Source: Absicoccus porci
GTDB lineage: Bacteria; Bacillota_I; Bacilli_A; Erysipelotrichales; Erysipelotrichaceae
DNA: 64,000 nt
Assembly (NCBI RefSeq): GCF_003725415.1
Contig: NZ_RJQC01000001.1
Location: 581,361-645,360 of the forward strand
Direction of reading: 5' to 3'
Shown here: positions 8,795 through 20,189 of the stretch, piece after piece
Numbering within the stretch: the first letter of the stretch is position 1
Layout of the letters: each line of letters begins with the position of its first letter
Translations under genes and position numbers: made by a program
Notes under the pieces: generated by a model
Seen by the model: the letters and a program-made list of their open reading frames with translations, nothing else
What the model was told of the DNA's origin: nothing
The model's database searches: none

Positions 8795-10465
8795 TTATTC
8801 TAGAATTGCACCAATATCTGCACCTTGTACTAATTTGGCGTATCGTTTTAACCAACCTTCATTGATTTTTGGAGGAAGGATTTTTTGTGTTTTCTTACGT
8901 TCGGCTAATACTTCGTCACTGACTTGTACATTTAATTGATGTTCCGGAATATTCAATTCGATCATATCGCCTTCTTCAATCAAACCAATTGGACCACCAC
9001 TGGCAGCTTCAGGAGCAATATGGCCAACGGAAGCACCACGACTTGCACCAGAGAAACGACCATCCGTAATTAAGGCAACACTCTTATCCAATCCCATACC
9101 AGCTAAAGCAGAAGTTGGATTCAACATTTCACGCATGCCTGGACCACCTTTTGGACCTTCATAACGAATAACTACAACATCGCCTGCTTTGATCTTGCCT
9201 TCATAAATTGCTTTGATAGAATCATCTTCTGAATCAAAGACACGAGCCGGACCGACATGATGCATCATTTCTGGTGCACAAGCAGAACGTTTTACGACAG
9301 CTCCTTTTGGACAGATATTACCATATAGGATCGCAATACCACCATTTGGCGAATATGGATCATCAATTGGATGAATGATATTTTCATCCTTGTTGATCGC
9401 ATATTTGGTGTTTTCTCCTACGGTTTTACCAGTTACTGTCATACAATCTAAATCAATCAAATCTTTCTTGGATAATTCATGTAATACAGCTTGTAAGCCA
9501 CCAGCCATATTTAAGTCTTGCATATGGGTTGGACCAGCAGGTGCTAAATGGCAAAGATTTGGTGTTCTGTCACTAAATTCATTGAAAGTGGAAAGTTCCA
9601 AATTATATCCTGCTTCTTGAGCAATAGCTAATAAGTGTAAAACACTGTTGGAAGAGCATCCCAAAGCCATATCACAAGTCAATGCATTCTTGATGGAACG
9701 TTCATTGATGATATCTTTGATCTTGATATCTTTTTCTAACATATCCATGACAGCCATGCCAGCATGTTTTGCTAGCAACAAGCGTTTATTGGAAACTGCT
9801 GGAATCGTACCATTACCAGGAAGGGCAATACCCATAGCTTCACATAGACAAGAAACACTGTTTGCGGTATACATACCAGCACAACTACCACAACCAGGAC
9901 ATACGCCTTGTTCGTATTCTTCTAAGTCTTTATCATTGATCAAGTTGGCTTTACGAGCACCAACAGCTTCAAAAATCTTAGATAAAGAAACTTCTTGACC
10001 TTTGACATGACCAGCAAGCATAGGTCCACCAGTACATACGACGGTAGGAACATTAACACGTAAAGCACCCATGACCATACCAGGAACGATCTTATCGCAG
10101 CTTGGCACCAATACAAGGGCATCAAAACAATGAGCTTGTGCCATTGTTTCAACACTATCAGCAATTAATTCACGACTGGCCAGGGAATAATGCATTCCTT
10201 TATGTCCCATCGCAATACCATCACAAACACCAATCGATGGTACAACAATTGGTGTTCCACCACGCATGGCTACACCCATTTTGATGGCTTCTACCAATTT
10301 ATCTAGGTGGAAATGACCAGGAACAATATCGCTTTTTGCGGATACGATACCAACCAATGGTTGGTCTAATTCTTCTTTTGTATAACCCATCGCATAGAAT
10401 AAACTACGCATGGGTGCTTTTTCAACACCTTGGGTTACTTGTGCACTCTTTAATGGTTTTTTCAT
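8795..10465 (-). CDS. ilvD: dihydroxy-acid dehydratase
   Basis: 556 residues, the IlvD norm. Fe-S ligands are visible in [10 protein letters not shown] and [19 protein letters not shown]-terminal [19 protein letters not shown] is the family signature. Converts dihydroxy-isovalerate and dihydroxy-methylvalerate to the keto acids of valine and isoleucine. Last gene of the minus-strand ilvB-ilvN-ilvD operon, 17 nt after ilvN. Confidence 0.96.
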   Translation of the reverse strand: MKKPLKSAQVTQGVEKAPMRSLFYAMGYTKEELDQPLVGIVSAKSDIVPGHFHLDKLVEAIKMGVAMRGGTPIVVPSIGVCDGIAMGHKGMHYSLASRELIADSVETMAQAHCFDALVLVPSCDKIVPGMVMGALRVNVPTVVCTGGPMLAGHVKGQEVSLSKIFEAVGARKANLINDKDLEEYEQGVCPGCGSCAGMYTANSVSCLCEAMGIALPGNGTIPAVSNKRLLLAKHAGMAVMDMLEKDIKIKDIINERSIKNALTCDMALGCSSNSVLHLLAIAQEAGYNLELSTFNEFSDRTPNLCHLAPAGPTHMQDLNMAGGLQAVLHELSKKDLIDLDCMTVTGKTVGENTKYAINKDENIIHPIDDPYSPNGGIAILYGNICPKGAVVKRSACAPEMMHHVGPARVFDSEDDSIKAIYEGKIKAGDVVVIRYEGPKGGPGMREMLNPTSALAGMGLDKSVALITDGRFSGASRGASVGHIAPEAASGGPIGLIEEGDMIELNIPEHQLNVQVSDEVLAERKKTQKILPPKINEGWLKRYAKLVQGADIGAILE

Positions 10466-10482
10466 TCTATATAATCTCCTAA

Positions 10483-10986
10483 TTACTCATTATCATCATC
10501 GGTATCAACGGATTTTCGTGAAATACCAGTGATACCTGTTCGACAGATTTCTTCAATGTGGTAACAACTCAACATTTCCAATAAACCATCGATTTTTTCT
10601 GGCGCACCAGTCAATTCAATGATCATATTCTGTTTGCTTAAAGAAATGATTTTACCACGATAAATATTGACAATTTCAATGATACCGGAGCGATTGGTTT
10701 TATCGCAACTAACCTTTAATAACAATAACTCTCTAAATAAACTCGTTTCCTTGTTTAATAAATACAAATCTTTGACAGGTTCCAGTTTTCTGGTTTGCGT
10801 CATAATTTGCGAAAGGGAAGTGTCGTTTCCATCAAACACAACGGTAATACGTGAAATTTTTGGATCATTGGTCGTAGATACGGTCAGGGAGTCGATATTA
10901 AAACCACGTCGACCGAATAAACTTGCAATCCGAGTCAGTACATTGGATTGATTTTCTACAAATATACTTAATACTTCTCTAGCCAT
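10483..10986 (-). CDS. ilvN: acetolactate synthase small (regulatory) subunit
   Basis: 167 residues. N-terminal ACT domain ([30 protein letters not shown]) that binds valine in the family, then the C-terminal domain with [21 protein letters not shown]. Starts 10 nt after the ilvB stop with GAGGTG ahead of the ATG. Activates IlvB and gives it feedback inhibition. Confidence 0.95.
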   Translation of the reverse strand: MAREVLSIFVENQSNVLTRIASLFGRRGFNIDSLTVSTTNDPKISRITVVFDGNDTSLSQIMTQTRKLEPVKDLYLLNKETSLFRELLLLKVSCDKTNRSGIIEIVNIYRGKIISLSKQNMIIELTGAPEKIDGLLEMLSCYHIEEICRTGITGISRKSVDTDDDNE

Positions 10987-10996
10987 GTTTTCACCT

Positions 10997-12655
10997 CTAA
11001 TCCGTGATCATATCATCAATGGTTCCACCATTCGGAATCATTGGCAATACACGTTCTTCTTTATCAATATTACATTCGATCCAGACCGGACCATTGATCT
11101 TTAATGCTTTTTGGAAAGCCTCTTTAAATTCATCTAACGTATTGCATGCGAATCCAGTAGCTCCAAATCCTTCAGCCACTTTCACAAAATCGGTCTTACG
11201 ATTTAAAACCGTTTGTGAATAGTGTTTATTGTAGAATACGGTTTGCCATTGATAAACCATACCTAGGACTTTATTGTCCATAATGATCGTAATGATTGGC
11301 AAGTTATAGGAGACAGCCGTACATCCTTCATTCATATTCATATGGAAGGAACCATCACCGGTAAAGTGAATGACACGTTTATCGGGATTACCAATTTGAG
11401 CGCCAATCGCAGCACCATATCCAAATCCCATGGTTCCTAGACCACCACTAGTCAAAAAGTGATGTGTTTTATGATGGCGTACATATTGAGCTGCCCACAT
11501 CTGATGTTGACCAACATCTGTAACATAGATCGTATCTTTATCGGTTAGATCACAAGTTGCTTCGATCAATTCTTTTGGACGAAGTTTAGCTCCTTCCATT
11601 GGAACACGGACGGTTTTTTGGTAGGCAGTTACTTGTTCAACCCAATCGGTGTGTTTGCGTTCTTCAATTTTTGGCAACAAGGCTTGTAAAACGTCTTTGG
11701 TGTCGCCAACAATACTATAGTTGATCAAAACGTTTTTATTGATTTCTGATGCATCAATATCAATTTGAATAATGGCTGCTTTTGGTGCAAAACGTTTTGG
11801 GTTTAAGGCAACACGATCGGAGAAACGTGTACCTAACGCAATAACTAGATCGGCTTGATCAATGGCTTTATTGGCAGCAATGGTTCCGTGCATACCAATC
11901 AAACCTAAATTTTTAGGATCGTCGCAATCAATGACACCAGCAGCCATCATCGTATAGGTAGCTGGAATATCCGCTTTTTGAATCAATTCATATAGTTCTT
12001 CTCGTGCATTACTGGCTTCGATACCACCACCAAAATAGATAACAGGTCTTTTGCATTCATTGATGATCTTAGCGATTTGATCTATTTGTGCTTCGGTAAA
12101 TTTTGGATGTGGTTCCAAAGGCAATGGTTTGTGTGGTGTATAGTCCGTGGTAGCGGCCGTTACATCTTTTGTGATGTCCACCAAAACAGGTCCTTTTCTA
12201 CCTTCATTGGCAATTCGGAACGCATTCCGTAAAGCATCGGCTAAATTCTCAATCTTATTCACAAAATAATTGTGTTTGGTGATGGGTAATGTCACACCTG
12301 TAATACTGATTTCTTGGAATGAATCACGTCCAATCATGTTGTCGGACACGTTACATGTAATGGCAACCATTGGAATACTATCCATATATGCGGTCGCAAT
12401 ACCCGTTACTAAATTTGTTGCACCGGGACCACTGGTTGAAAATACGACACCCGTTTTACCAGTGCTTCGTGCATATCCATCAGCCGCATGGGCAGCACCT
12501 TGTTCATGAGCGGTAATATAATGATGGATCTTATCCGAATAATCATATAAAGCGTCATAGACGTTCAATGCAGCACCACCTGGATATCCAAATACAGTGT
12601 CTACATTGTGCTCTAGTAAAACTTCCATGACAATTTGTGAACCTGTTCGTTTCAT
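10997..12655 (-). CDS. ilvB: acetolactate synthase large (catalytic) subunit
   Basis: 552 residues from the ATG at 12655, chosen for the GGGAGG site and the family start MKRTGSQIVMEVL; the frame stays open upstream but that part is promoter DNA. TPP enzyme: catalytic Glu in YITAHEQGAAHAADGYA (E51), FAD/middle domain, and the TPP-Mg motif GDGSFHMNMNE...DN near 430. Condenses pyruvate to acetolactate or with 2-oxobutyrate to acetohydroxybutyrate. The biosynthetic type is indicated by the linked ilvN. Confidence 0.96.
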   Translation of the reverse strand: MKRTGSQIVMEVLLEHNVDTVFGYPGGAALNVYDALYDYSDKIHHYITAHEQGAAHAADGYARSTGKTGVVFSTSGPGATNLVTGIATAYMDSIPMVAITCNVSDNMIGRDSFQEISITGVTLPITKHNYFVNKIENLADALRNAFRIANEGRKGPVLVDITKDVTAATTDYTPHKPLPLEPHPKFTEAQIDQIAKIINECKRPVIYFGGGIEASNAREELYELIQKADIPATYTMMAAGVIDCDDPKNLGLIGMHGTIAANKAIDQADLVIALGTRFSDRVALNPKRFAPKAAIIQIDIDASEINKNVLINYSIVGDTKDVLQALLPKIEERKHTDWVEQVTAYQKTVRVPMEGAKLRPKELIEATCDLTDKDTIYVTDVGQHQMWAAQYVRHHKTHHFLTSGGLGTMGFGYGAAIGAQIGNPDKRVIHFTGDGSFHMNMNEGCTAVSYNLPIITIIMDNKVLGMVYQWQTVFYNKHYSQTVLNRKTDFVKVAEGFGATGFACNTLDEFKEAFQKALKINGPVWIECNIDKEERVLPMIPNGGTIDDMITD

Positions 12656-12686
12656 TGTTTTCCTCCCATTCGAAAATAGTAAATTT

Positions 12687-12715
12687 ATTATAACGCTCGT
12701 AATCGTATAAAACAA
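12687..12715 (-). promoter_or_regulatory. promoter of ilvB-ilvN-ilvD
   Basis: Minus strand TTGTTT (12715-12710), 17 nt, TATAAT (12692-12687). The 5' leader is only about 25 nt, so this operon lacks the T-box that governs the divergent leu operon. Confidence 0.75.
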
Positions 12716-12776
12716 CCGTGATGAAACTGTTTTCAGAAATAAAAATGAAAAAATGAGAAATATAATGATTCTTTTA

Positions 12777-12805
12777 TTGAAATGCAAATAATTTTCATTT
12801 ATAAT
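12777..12805 (+). promoter_or_regulatory. promoter of the leu T-box operon
   Basis: TTGAAA (12777-12782), 17 nt, TATAAT (12800-12805), near consensus; predicted transcription start about 12812. Confidence 0.8.
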
Positions 12806-12811
12806 GCTCGT

Positions 12812-13017
12812 ATCAAGCGATGAACTGAAGTAGTAATTTTTGATGCGCGATGTAGAGAGCAAGTGGCTGGTGAAAACTTGTACCGCTAGAAAATGAACTT
12901 GTCAGGGAGCAAGACGCATCTCGGCGTTATCGAGATTTGAGTGTTTCTGTCGATGAAGATAGAAAAACTAAGGTGGTACCGCGTTTACGACGTCCTTAGA
13001 CTGGACGTCTTTTTTTT
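12812..13017 (+). promoter_or_regulatory. T-box leader of leuA (Leu, CTT specifier)
   Basis: Stem I with AGAGAGC...GGTGAAAA near 12854-12885, specifier CTT at 12898-12900 followed by GTCAGGGAGC, T-box AAGGTGGTACCGCG at 12970-12983, terminator stem GACGTCC/GGACGTC with U-run at 12989-13017. It places leuACDB under control of uncharged tRNA-Leu. Confidence 0.93.
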
Positions 13018-13035
13018 ATGAAGGAGGAACAAAAC

Positions 13036-14709
13036 ATGGACTATAAAAAATATGGCAAAGAGTATTATTTACCCCCAGAACCTTGTTACGATTGGGTAAA
13101 GAAAGATTGTGTTGATCACGCACCGACTTGGTGTAGCGTTGATTTGCGCGATGGTAATCAAGCATTGATCATTCCCATGAGTTTGGAAGAAAAGATTCGT
13201 TATTTTAAAACATTGGTCCAAGTTGGATTCAAAGAAATAGAAGTTGGCTTTCCTGCAGCAAGTGAAACAGAATATGAATTCTGTCGTCGTTTGATTGAAG
13301 ACAATTTGATTCCAGATGATGTCACAATTCAAGTGTTGATGCAAGCACGTCCTCATATCATTCGTAAAACATTTGAAGCGATTAAGGGCGCCAAACGAGC
13401 CATTGTGCATGTTTATAATTCCACTTCGGTTGCACAGCGTGAACAAGTTTTCAAAAAATCAAAAGAAGAAGTTAAACAGATTGCGGTGGATGGTGCGAAA
13501 ATGTTGAAAGATTTGGCCCATGAAAGTAATGCTGACTTAACGTTTGAATATTCACCAGAAAGCTTTACTGGCACGGAACCAGAATATGCTTTGGAAGTAT
13601 GCAATGCCGTCATTGATGTGTGGGAACCAACCCCTGATCATAAAGTCATCATCAATTGCCCAGTGACCGTCGAAATGAGCATGCCACATGTATATGCTTG
13701 TCAAATTGAGTATATGAACAAACATTTAAATCGTCGTGATTCGGTCGTATTATCTTTGCATCCACATAATGATCGTGGAACAGGTATTGCCGATACCGAA
13801 TTGGGCTTATTAGCTGGAGCCGATCGTGTCGAAGGTACATTGTTTGGAAATGGTGAACGTACCGGTAATATCGATTTGATCACCGTTGCGATGAATATGT
13901 ATGTATTGGGCATTGATCCAAAACTGGATTTCTCAAATTTACCAGAAATTCGTGCGGTTTATGAAGATGTGACTCGTATGAAAGTTTATGATCGTGAACC
14001 ATATTCAGGTGATTTGGTCTTTGCGGCCTTCTCTGGATCCCATCAAGATGCGATTGCCAAAGGATTTGCACACCACAAAAAACATCCAGAACATTGGAAT
14101 GTGCCATATCTATTAATTGATCCAGCGGATATTGGACGTAAATACGAACGTGATGTCATCCGTATCAATTCACAATCTGGTAAGAGTGGTATTGGCTTTG
14201 TCTTACAACAATATTATGGATACGATCTACCAAAACAATTCCGTCAGGAATTTGGTTATTACATTAAAGATATCAGTGATCATCGTCATGCCGAATTGAT
14301 GCCACATGAAATCAAAGATATTTTTGATCATGACTTCAATAATTTGAAATCACCATTATTTGTATCGGACTACCATTTCATTCGTAATAATAACGAATAT
14401 CATGCGTATCTGAATGTCACATTCAAAGATCAACAATATGATATTACGGGAAAAGGAAATGGTCGTTTGGATGCGGTGGCCAACGCATTGCGTCATTTCT
14501 TAAAAATTGATTATGATATTGAAGATTATTCCGAACATGCATTAAGTATTGGTTCAACTTCAAAAGCTTGTGCATATATCCAGATGACCGATGAAGATGG
14601 AGAACATCGATTTGGTGTAGGTGTGGATGATGATATCATCTTGGCATCTATCTATGCACTGGTCAGTGCAATCAACCGATATTATCGTGAAGGAAAGGGA
14701 GAAAAATAG
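13036..14709 (+). CDS. leuA: 2-isopropylmalate synthase
   Basis: 557 residues from the ATG at 13036 (AAGGAGG upstream); the in-frame ATG at 13018 lies in the terminator U-run and is unlikely. TIM-barrel signature [15 protein letters not shown] near residue 40, metal-binding [10 protein letters not shown] near 240, and the C-terminal LeuA allosteric domain from about 420. Length and N-terminal extension match the long (yeast-like) LeuA group. First step of leucine synthesis from 2-ketoisovalerate and acetyl-CoA. Confidence 0.95.
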   Translation: MDYKKYGKEYYLPPEPCYDWVKKDCVDHAPTWCSVDLRDGNQALIIPMSLEEKIRYFKTLVQVGFKEIEVGFPAASETEYEFCRRLIEDNLIPDDVTIQVLMQARPHIIRKTFEAIKGAKRAIVHVYNSTSVAQREQVFKKSKEEVKQIAVDGAKMLKDLAHESNADLTFEYSPESFTGTEPEYALEVCNAVIDVWEPTPDHKVIINCPVTVEMSMPHVYACQIEYMNKHLNRRDSVVLSLHPHNDRGTGIADTELGLLAGADRVEGTLFGNGERTGNIDLITVAMNMYVLGIDPKLDFSNLPEIRAVYEDVTRMKVYDREPYSGDLVFAAFSGSHQDAIAKGFAHHKKHPEHWNVPYLLIDPADIGRKYERDVIRINSQSGKSGIGFVLQQYYGYDLPKQFRQEFGYYIKDISDHRHAELMPHEIKDIFDHDFNNLKSPLFVSDYHFIRNNNEYHAYLNVTFKDQQYDITGKGNGRLDAVANALRHFLKIDYDIEDYSEHALSIGSTSKACAYIQMTDEDGEHRFGVGVDDDIILASIYALVSAINRYYREGKGEK

Positions 14710-14710
14710 T

Positions 14711-15988
14711 ATGGCAATGACAATGACCCAAAAGATCTTAGCGGCACATGCTGGTTTAGATCATGTTGAAGCTGGTCAGTTAATTCAAGCAAATTTAGAT
14801 TTGGTCATGGCCAATGATATTACTGGCCCTATGGCTTTACCAATCATCCAACAAATGGGTGGTCATGTATTTAATCAAGATAAGGTCGTCTTTGTACCAG
14901 ATCATTTTACGCCGAATAAAGATATTAAATCTGCAGAAAATTCAAAAGCTATTTTAGAATTTTCCATTCAAGAAAAACTAACCCATAAATTAATTCAGGG
15001 TAAATGTGGCGTTGAACACGCCATATTACCTGAATTAGGACTTACCTATGCAGGTCAATGTGTGATTGGTGCGGATTCTCATACTTGTACGTATGGTGCT
15101 TTGGGTGCCTTTTCTACCGGTGTTGGAACGACTGATATTGCGGCGGGTATGGTGACTGGACAAGCCTGGTTCAAGATTCCAACAGCTATCAAGATATATT
15201 TACATGGAAAGCCAAATCCTTATATTAGCGGAAAAGATGTCATTCTACATATTATTGGTGAAATTGGTGTCGATGGCGCTTTGTATAAATCAATGGAATT
15301 TGTCGGTCCAGGTGTTGCTGAATTAAGCATGGATGATCGTTTTACGATTTGTAATATGGCCATCGAAGCCGGAGCCAAAAATGGTATTTTCCCAGTGGAT
15401 GATCAAACCATTGAATATATGAAACAAGCCGGGGTAAAAGACTATACCGTCTATGAAGCCGATGAAGATGCCAATTATGAACAAGTGGTCGATGTGGATT
15501 TAAGCCAAATTCGTCCAACAGTCGCATTCCCTCATTTGCCAGGTAATGCTCATACCATTGATGAAGTCGAAGCCATGGAACCTATCTATGTCGATCAAGT
15601 TGTGATTGGTTCCTGTACCAATGGTCGTATTTCGGATTTGCGAAAGGCAGCTGCCATCTTAAAAGGACATAAAGTTGCTGAAAATGTACGTGTTATGGTT
15701 GTTCCTGCAACGCAGAAGATTTTCTTACAATGTGTCCATGAAGGCTTAGTCGATATTTTTGTTGAAGCTGGTTGTGCTTTCAATACGCCAAGTTGTGGTC
15801 CTTGTATGGGTGGACATATGGGCGTTTTAGCGAAAGGTGAAAAATGTTTATCAACCACAAATCGTAACTTTGTAGGTCGAATGGGAGATGTCGAATCTTT
15901 GATTTATCTAGCGAGTCCAGAAGTAGCAGCAGCTACGGCTATCAAGGGATACATTGCGAATCCAGAACGAATGGAGGAAGGAAAATGA
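14711..15988 (+). CDS. leuC: 3-isopropylmalate dehydratase large subunit
   Basis: 425 residues from the ATG one base after the leuA stop; the frame extends upstream inside leuA but the family start is [11 protein letters not shown]. Aconitase fold with Cys ligands in [13 protein letters not shown] and [12 protein letters not shown] for a [4Fe-4S] cluster, and the [11 protein letters not shown] signature. The short length is that of the LeuC group related to archaeal and thermophile homoaconitases. Works with LeuD. Confidence 0.95.
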   Translation: MAMTMTQKILAAHAGLDHVEAGQLIQANLDLVMANDITGPMALPIIQQMGGHVFNQDKVVFVPDHFTPNKDIKSAENSKAILEFSIQEKLTHKLIQGKCGVEHAILPELGLTYAGQCVIGADSHTCTYGALGAFSTGVGTTDIAAGMVTGQAWFKIPTAIKIYLHGKPNPYISGKDVILHIIGEIGVDGALYKSMEFVGPGVAELSMDDRFTICNMAIEAGAKNGIFPVDDQTIEYMKQAGVKDYTVYEADEDANYEQVVDVDLSQIRPTVAFPHLPGNAHTIDEVEAMEPIYVDQVVIGSCTNGRISDLRKAAAILKGHKVAENVRVMVVPATQKIFLQCVHEGLVDIFVEAGCAFNTPSCGPCMGGHMGVLAKGEKCLSTTNRNFVGRMGDVESLIYLASPEVAAATAIKGYIANPERMEEGK

Positions 15989-16482
15989 ATCAAGCACATG
16001 GAACGGTATTAAAATATGGGGATAATGTTGATACGGATGTCATCATTCCGGCACGTTATTTGAATTCTTTTGATGCCAAAGAATTGGCAAGCCATGCGAT
16101 GGTTGATATTGATCCTACTTTCACAAAACGCGTAAAACCAGGTGATATCATGGTTGCTCGTAAGAATTTTGGTTGTGGATCGAGTCGTGAACATGCGCCT
16201 TTGGCATTAAAAACGGCTGGTATTTCTTGTATCATTGCGGATAGTTTTGCACGTATCTTCTATCGCAATGCGATTAATATTGGATTGTCTATTTTGGAAT
16301 GTCCAGAAGCAGCCGAAGCCATCAATGAAGGCGATGAAGTCAAGGTGGATTTTGAATCCGGTATTATTACGGATGTGACTACGAATCAAACGTTCCAGGC
16401 TGTACCATTTCCACCATTTATGCAAGAATTGATTGCCCAAGGTGGCTTGGTCAATTATGTCAATCAAAAGGGGAATAAATAA
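15985..16482 (+). CDS. leuD: 3-isopropylmalate dehydratase small subunit
   Basis: 165 residues. Swivel domain with [16 protein letters not shown] near the start and [14 protein letters not shown] near residue 60. Overlaps leuC by 4 bp (ATGA), fitting stoichiometric production of the two subunits. Confidence 0.95.
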   Translation: MNQAHGTVLKYGDNVDTDVIIPARYLNSFDAKELASHAMVDIDPTFTKRVKPGDIMVARKNFGCGSSREHAPLALKTAGISCIIADSFARIFYRNAINIGLSILECPEAAEAINEGDEVKVDFESGIITDVTTNQTFQAVPFPPFMQELIAQGGLVNYVNQKGNK

Positions 16483-16483
16483 T

Positions 16484-17551
16484 ATGGAAAAACGAATTGC
16501 AATCGTACGTGGTGATTATATTGGTCCTGAAATTGTTGGTGAGGCCATAAAAGTTTTGCGCAGCATTGAAGCCAAATATCATCATACATTTATTTATGAT
16601 GAAGTTTTAGCTGGAGGAGCTGCTATCGATGCGACGGGTGAATGTTTGCCACAAGTTTCTATCGTTGCCTTAAAACAAGCGGATGCCGTATTATTAGGTG
16701 CTGTTGGTGGTCCAAAATATGATAGTCAACCTGCCAATAATCGTCCCGAAAAGGCTTTATTACGTATTCGTAGTTTACTTGGATTGTTTGCGAATCTTCG
16801 TCCTGCGATTTTATTTCCACAATTGGCGGATGCCAGTCCTTTAAAACCAGAAATTGTGCAAAAAGGTATTGATTTTGTGGTTGTTCGTGAATTGACCGGT
16901 GGTATTTACTTTGGCAAGCATGAGACGATTGGTGATCTTGCAGTGGATGAAATGGCTTATAGTGTGGAGGAAATCCAACGGATCGCGAAGGTTGCTTTTG
17001 AGACAGCCCAAGTACGTCATCATAAAGTAACTTGTGTTGATAAAGCCAATGTATTGGATACGTCTAAATTATGGCGTAAAGTAGTCAAAGATCTAGCCAA
17101 AGAATATCCAGATGTAGAATTGAATTTTATGTATGTAGACAATGCAGCGATGCAGTTGTGTAAAGATCCAAGTCAATTTGATGTGATCTTAACGGAAAAT
17201 ATGTTTGGCGATATTTTAAGTGATGAAGCCAGCATGTTGACAGGAACAATTGGTACCATTGGTTCTGCATCTTTGGGATCCACTTCTGTTGGTATGTATG
17301 AACCAATCCATGGTTCAGCACCAGATATTGCGGGAAAAGATATGGCCAATCCTTTGGGAACGATCTTATCGGTTGCGATGATGATGCGTTATTCTTTCCA
17401 TTTGGAAAAAGAAGCACAAGACATTGAAAAAGCCGTGAATACGATCTTGGATGAAGGCTATCGTACGGCAGATATGATGAGTGAAGGCATGAAACAGGTA
17501 GGTTGTCAAGAAATGGGCGACTTAGTTGTGAAACAAATTGAAAATTATTGA
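16484..17551 (+). CDS. leuB: 3-isopropylmalate dehydrogenase
   Basis: 355 residues from the ATG at 16484 (AAAAGGGG upstream). Signatures [12 protein letters not shown] at the N-terminus, [10 protein letters not shown] near 130, and [20 protein letters not shown] near 240 with the substrate and metal aspartates. Note GDYIGPE where GDGIGPE is usual. NAD-dependent oxidative decarboxylation to 2-ketoisocaproate; last gene of leuACDB. Confidence 0.94.
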   Translation: MEKRIAIVRGDYIGPEIVGEAIKVLRSIEAKYHHTFIYDEVLAGGAAIDATGECLPQVSIVALKQADAVLLGAVGGPKYDSQPANNRPEKALLRIRSLLGLFANLRPAILFPQLADASPLKPEIVQKGIDFVVVRELTGGIYFGKHETIGDLAVDEMAYSVEEIQRIAKVAFETAQVRHHKVTCVDKANVLDTSKLWRKVVKDLAKEYPDVELNFMYVDNAAMQLCKDPSQFDVILTENMFGDILSDEASMLTGTIGTIGSASLGSTSVGMYEPIHGSAPDIAGKDMANPLGTILSVAMMMRYSFHLEKEAQDIEKAVNTILDEGYRTADMMSEGMKQVGCQEMGDLVVKQIENY

Positions 17552-17561
17552 AAATATACTG

Positions 17562-17600
17562 AAAACACTCGTTGACGTGGAAATTCAATGGGTGTATTTT
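17562..17600 (+). promoter_or_regulatory. hairpin overlapping a candidate ilvE promoter
   Basis: An imperfect inverted repeat (17562-17575 against 17585-17600) follows leuB and could end the leu transcript. The same bases hold TTGACG (17572-17577), 17 nt, TATTTT (17595-17600), a good promoter for ilvE, whose ATG lies 31 nt beyond. Confidence 0.5.
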
Positions 17601-17630
17601 AATTAAGTAGTATATAGGAGGCAGATTTAT

Positions 17631-18659
17631 ATGGAGAAGCAAAATATTGATTGGAGCGCACTCGATTTTAGCTATCGCGAAACCGATAAAAGCTACGTAT
17701 CCAATTTTAAAAATGGAAAATGGGATGATGGTGTTTTAACATCGGATCATACCATTACGATGTCAGAATGTGCAGGTGTCCTACAATATTCGCAATCTGT
17801 TTTTGAAGGGATGAAGGCCTATACAACTGTGGATGGTCGAATTGTTACGTTCCGTCCAGATCAGAACGCAAAGCGTATGTATGATTCAGCACAACGTTTG
17901 GAAATGCCACCATTTCCACAAGATCGTTTCGTACAGGCTATCTTAGAAACAATCAAAGCTAATGAAAGTTGGGTACCACCTTATGGTTCAGGTGCTACTT
18001 TATATATTCGTCCTTACATGTTTGGTTCAAGTGCAGTCATTGGTGTAGCCCCAGCAGAAGAATATCAATTCCGTGTTATCACAACGCCCGTTGGACCTTA
18101 TTTTAAAGGTGGTGCTAAACCAATTCGTTTGAAATTAGCTGAATTTGACCGTGCAGCTCCTCGTGGAACTGGTCATATCAAAGCTGGATTAAACTATGCG
18201 ATGTCTTTACATGCAATCGTACAAGCACATAAAGAAGGCTTCAATGAAAACTTGTATCCAGATTCAAGAACACGTACATTGGTTGAAGAAACTGGTGGAG
18301 CTAACATTATTTTCATCAAGGGAGATACATTCGTAACGGTTAAATCACCAACGATTTTACCTTCTGTTACACGTCGTTCTTTGGAATATGTTGCTGAACA
18401 TTACTTGGGATTGAAAGTAGAAGAAAGAGAAATTCCTTTGACAGAATTACCTGAATTTGATGAATGCGGTCTTTGTGGTACAGCTGCTGTCATTAGTCCA
18501 GTAGGATCTGTCACGAATACAGTTACTGGTGAAGAAGTTGTCTTCAAATCAGGTATGGAAAAAATGGGTCCAACCATTAAGAAGTTGTATGATACTTTAA
18601 CTGGTATCCAAATGGGTACAATCGAAGCACCAGAAGGATGGATCTACGAAGTTAAATAA
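17631..18659 (+). CDS. ilvE: branched-chain amino acid aminotransferase
   Basis: 342 residues. Class IV PLP aminotransferase: FEGMKAY near residue 60, the PLP lysine in GHIKAGLNYAMSL, and the EETGGANIIFIK and GTAAVISPVGS motifs. Length fits the BCAT group with about 340-360 residues. AGGAGG precedes the ATG. Final transamination for Leu, Ile and Val. Confidence 0.95.
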   Translation: MEKQNIDWSALDFSYRETDKSYVSNFKNGKWDDGVLTSDHTITMSECAGVLQYSQSVFEGMKAYTTVDGRIVTFRPDQNAKRMYDSAQRLEMPPFPQDRFVQAILETIKANESWVPPYGSGATLYIRPYMFGSSAVIGVAPAEEYQFRVITTPVGPYFKGGAKPIRLKLAEFDRAAPRGTGHIKAGLNYAMSLHAIVQAHKEGFNENLYPDSRTRTLVEETGGANIIFIKGDTFVTVKSPTILPSVTRRSLEYVAEHYLGLKVEEREIPLTELPEFDECGLCGTAAVISPVGSVTNTVTGEEVVFKSGMEKMGPTIKKLYDTLTGIQMGTIEAPEGWIYEVK

Positions 18660-18701
18660 TGATTTTAGGATCTGTAACGAGTAATCGTTAATTAGCTCAT
18701 A

Positions 18702-18749
18702 AAAAAGACCGATGGTTTTGAACTGTTGTTCATCGCCATCGGCCTTTTT
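18702..18749 (+). terminator. terminator of ilvE
   Basis: CCGATGG/CCATCGG stem (18709-18715 and 18736-18742) with a nested GAAC/GTTC pair, flanked by A6 and T5. Confidence 0.75.
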
Positions 18750-18763
18750 GGTATAATTTTGTT

Positions 18764-19974
18764 GTGTCAAAATACCTTCTAACGCAATTCAACCGTCATT
18801 TTAATTCCCTTTGCGTTTTGTTTACGAAGATTCTATCCCTGATGATGCTATTTCCAGAACCGTGAAAGAGGTCGTAGAAACGATCAATCCATTAAAATAT
18901 TTCGATCTCTCTCATCGAAATTCGAATGGGTATGACAGTGTGAATATGCTCCAATGTGTTCTTCTCGCTTTTGGCTATGTCTCTTTGCGAAAGCTTGCTT
19001 CTCTTTGCCGCTATGACATCCGTTTTCAATTTATCATGGATGGTCAGACACCTTCCCATATGGCTTTTCATCGTTTCATCCATGATGACCTCAAGATGCC
19101 CATCGAAGAGATCTTCTATGATCTGAACCGCTATTTTGAAAAGAACGATACCATCGATAGGACGGAACAGTTTTTCATAGACCGATCCGGATGCCACCTT
19201 TATGCATATGAAATACGACTATTATAATCATACCAACGTATTCAAGCCCGGATACAATGTACAGATGGGCAGCAGCAACGGCTACATCCGCCATATCTAT
19301 GTATCCGGTGATGCCAATGACCGGAATACATACATTCCTTTTATGGAAGGATATCACAGAGCCTATGGATGCTTTCCCAGAAAGACGCCGGCCGATGCCG
19401 GATATGGCAGCTATGACAATTACTGTTACTGCAAAGAACATGATATCGAACTGTATGTGAAATACATACCATGCACAAAGAACAGGAAAAGGTCACGGAC
19501 AAGAACCGGTTCAGGAGCTATAGGATGAAGCCGGATGAAGAAGGCAATATCTATTGTCCACAGGGACATGCATTCACGCTGGAACAGACAAAAGAATCTG
19601 TCAAAGGCAGATATCCGAGAACGATCCATTTCTATCGCAATGAACATTATGAAGGATGTCCTTTGCGGTCACAGTGTACGCGATCCAAACACGGAAGAAC
19701 CCTGCAGAGGACCGACAAGCTGGCCGAGATGAAGATCGAGATCAGAGAAAACCTGCTGACGGAGACCGGTCAGGAATTGATGAAGCAGCGGAGCATCCAG
19801 GCCGAAGGGATATTCGGACAAATCAAGCAGGATCAGGAATATGACAGACTATGGCGTCGGAAAGAAACCATGGTCAAATTGGAGCTTCTGCTTGTTTCAA
19901 TCGGTCATAATCTGCGCAAATATCATACGCACCGAATGCAGAAACAGAAAACCAATCAAAAAAAACATTCCTAA
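18764..19974 (+). pseudogene. IS1182-type transposase remnant, frameshifted and internally deleted
   Basis: Three reading frames must be joined to follow one transposase. Frame A starts with GTG at 18764 (VSKYLLTQFNRHFNSL) and passes near 18811 to the frame with FVYEDSIPDDAISRTVKEVV, which runs to about 19180. There the text jumps to DATFMHMKYDYYNH in another frame, and the segment that normally lies between (around the first catalytic region) is missing. A last frame change near 19470 leads to VTDKNRFRSYRMK and the C-terminal GIFGQIKQDQEYDRLWRRKETMVKLE. The element cannot make a full enzyme. The middle and 3' part is richer in GC than the flanks, as expected of acquired DNA. Confidence 0.85.
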
Positions 19975-19990
19975 CATCTACTATACAAAC

Positions 19991-20047
19991 AAAAAAATGC
20001 CAGATATGAGCAAGTAGTTTTTGTTCGCTCAAAAATTGGCATTTTTT
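19991..20047. terminator. hairpin at the right flank of the IS1182 remnant
   Basis: A7TGCCA against TTGGCAT6 with an inner GAGC/GCTC pair; symmetrical A and T runs let it work on either strand. It may belong to the insertion sequence. Confidence 0.6.
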
Positions 20048-20090
20048 CATTATCGTATAAAAAGCATAAGCAAGCAGATCGTCAAAATGA

Positions 20091-20189
20091 AAAAGGAGCC
20101 GTTCGCTCCTAGATAAATCCGAAAATTCATCTATTCGTTACAGCCCCTTTTTTTATGCGAGAAAAAAGGGAAATGTGTTATTTCCCTTT
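20091..20189 (-). terminator. tandem terminators behind apbE (minus strand)
   Basis: AAAGGGAAAT/ATTTCCCTTT with GTGTT loop (20165-20189) overlaps the apbE stop codon and is followed on the minus strand by T-rich DNA; a second stem AGGAGC/GCTCCT (20094-20110) with TTTTT follows. No gene is seen between the IS remnant and apbE. Confidence 0.65.

Noticed and set aside
12656..12862. N-terminal extension of IlvB with a hydrophobic stretch
   Set aside because: The segment is promoter DNA for both divergent operons; the family start and Shine-Dalgarno are at 12655.
17127..17642. 171-residue antisense frame over leuB
   Set aside because: Lies opposite conserved LeuB motifs; composition looks like translated antisense of a coding region.
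18702..18749. Left inverted repeat of the IS1182 element
   Set aside because: It does not match the hairpin on the right flank in sequence; it is better explained as the ilvE terminator.
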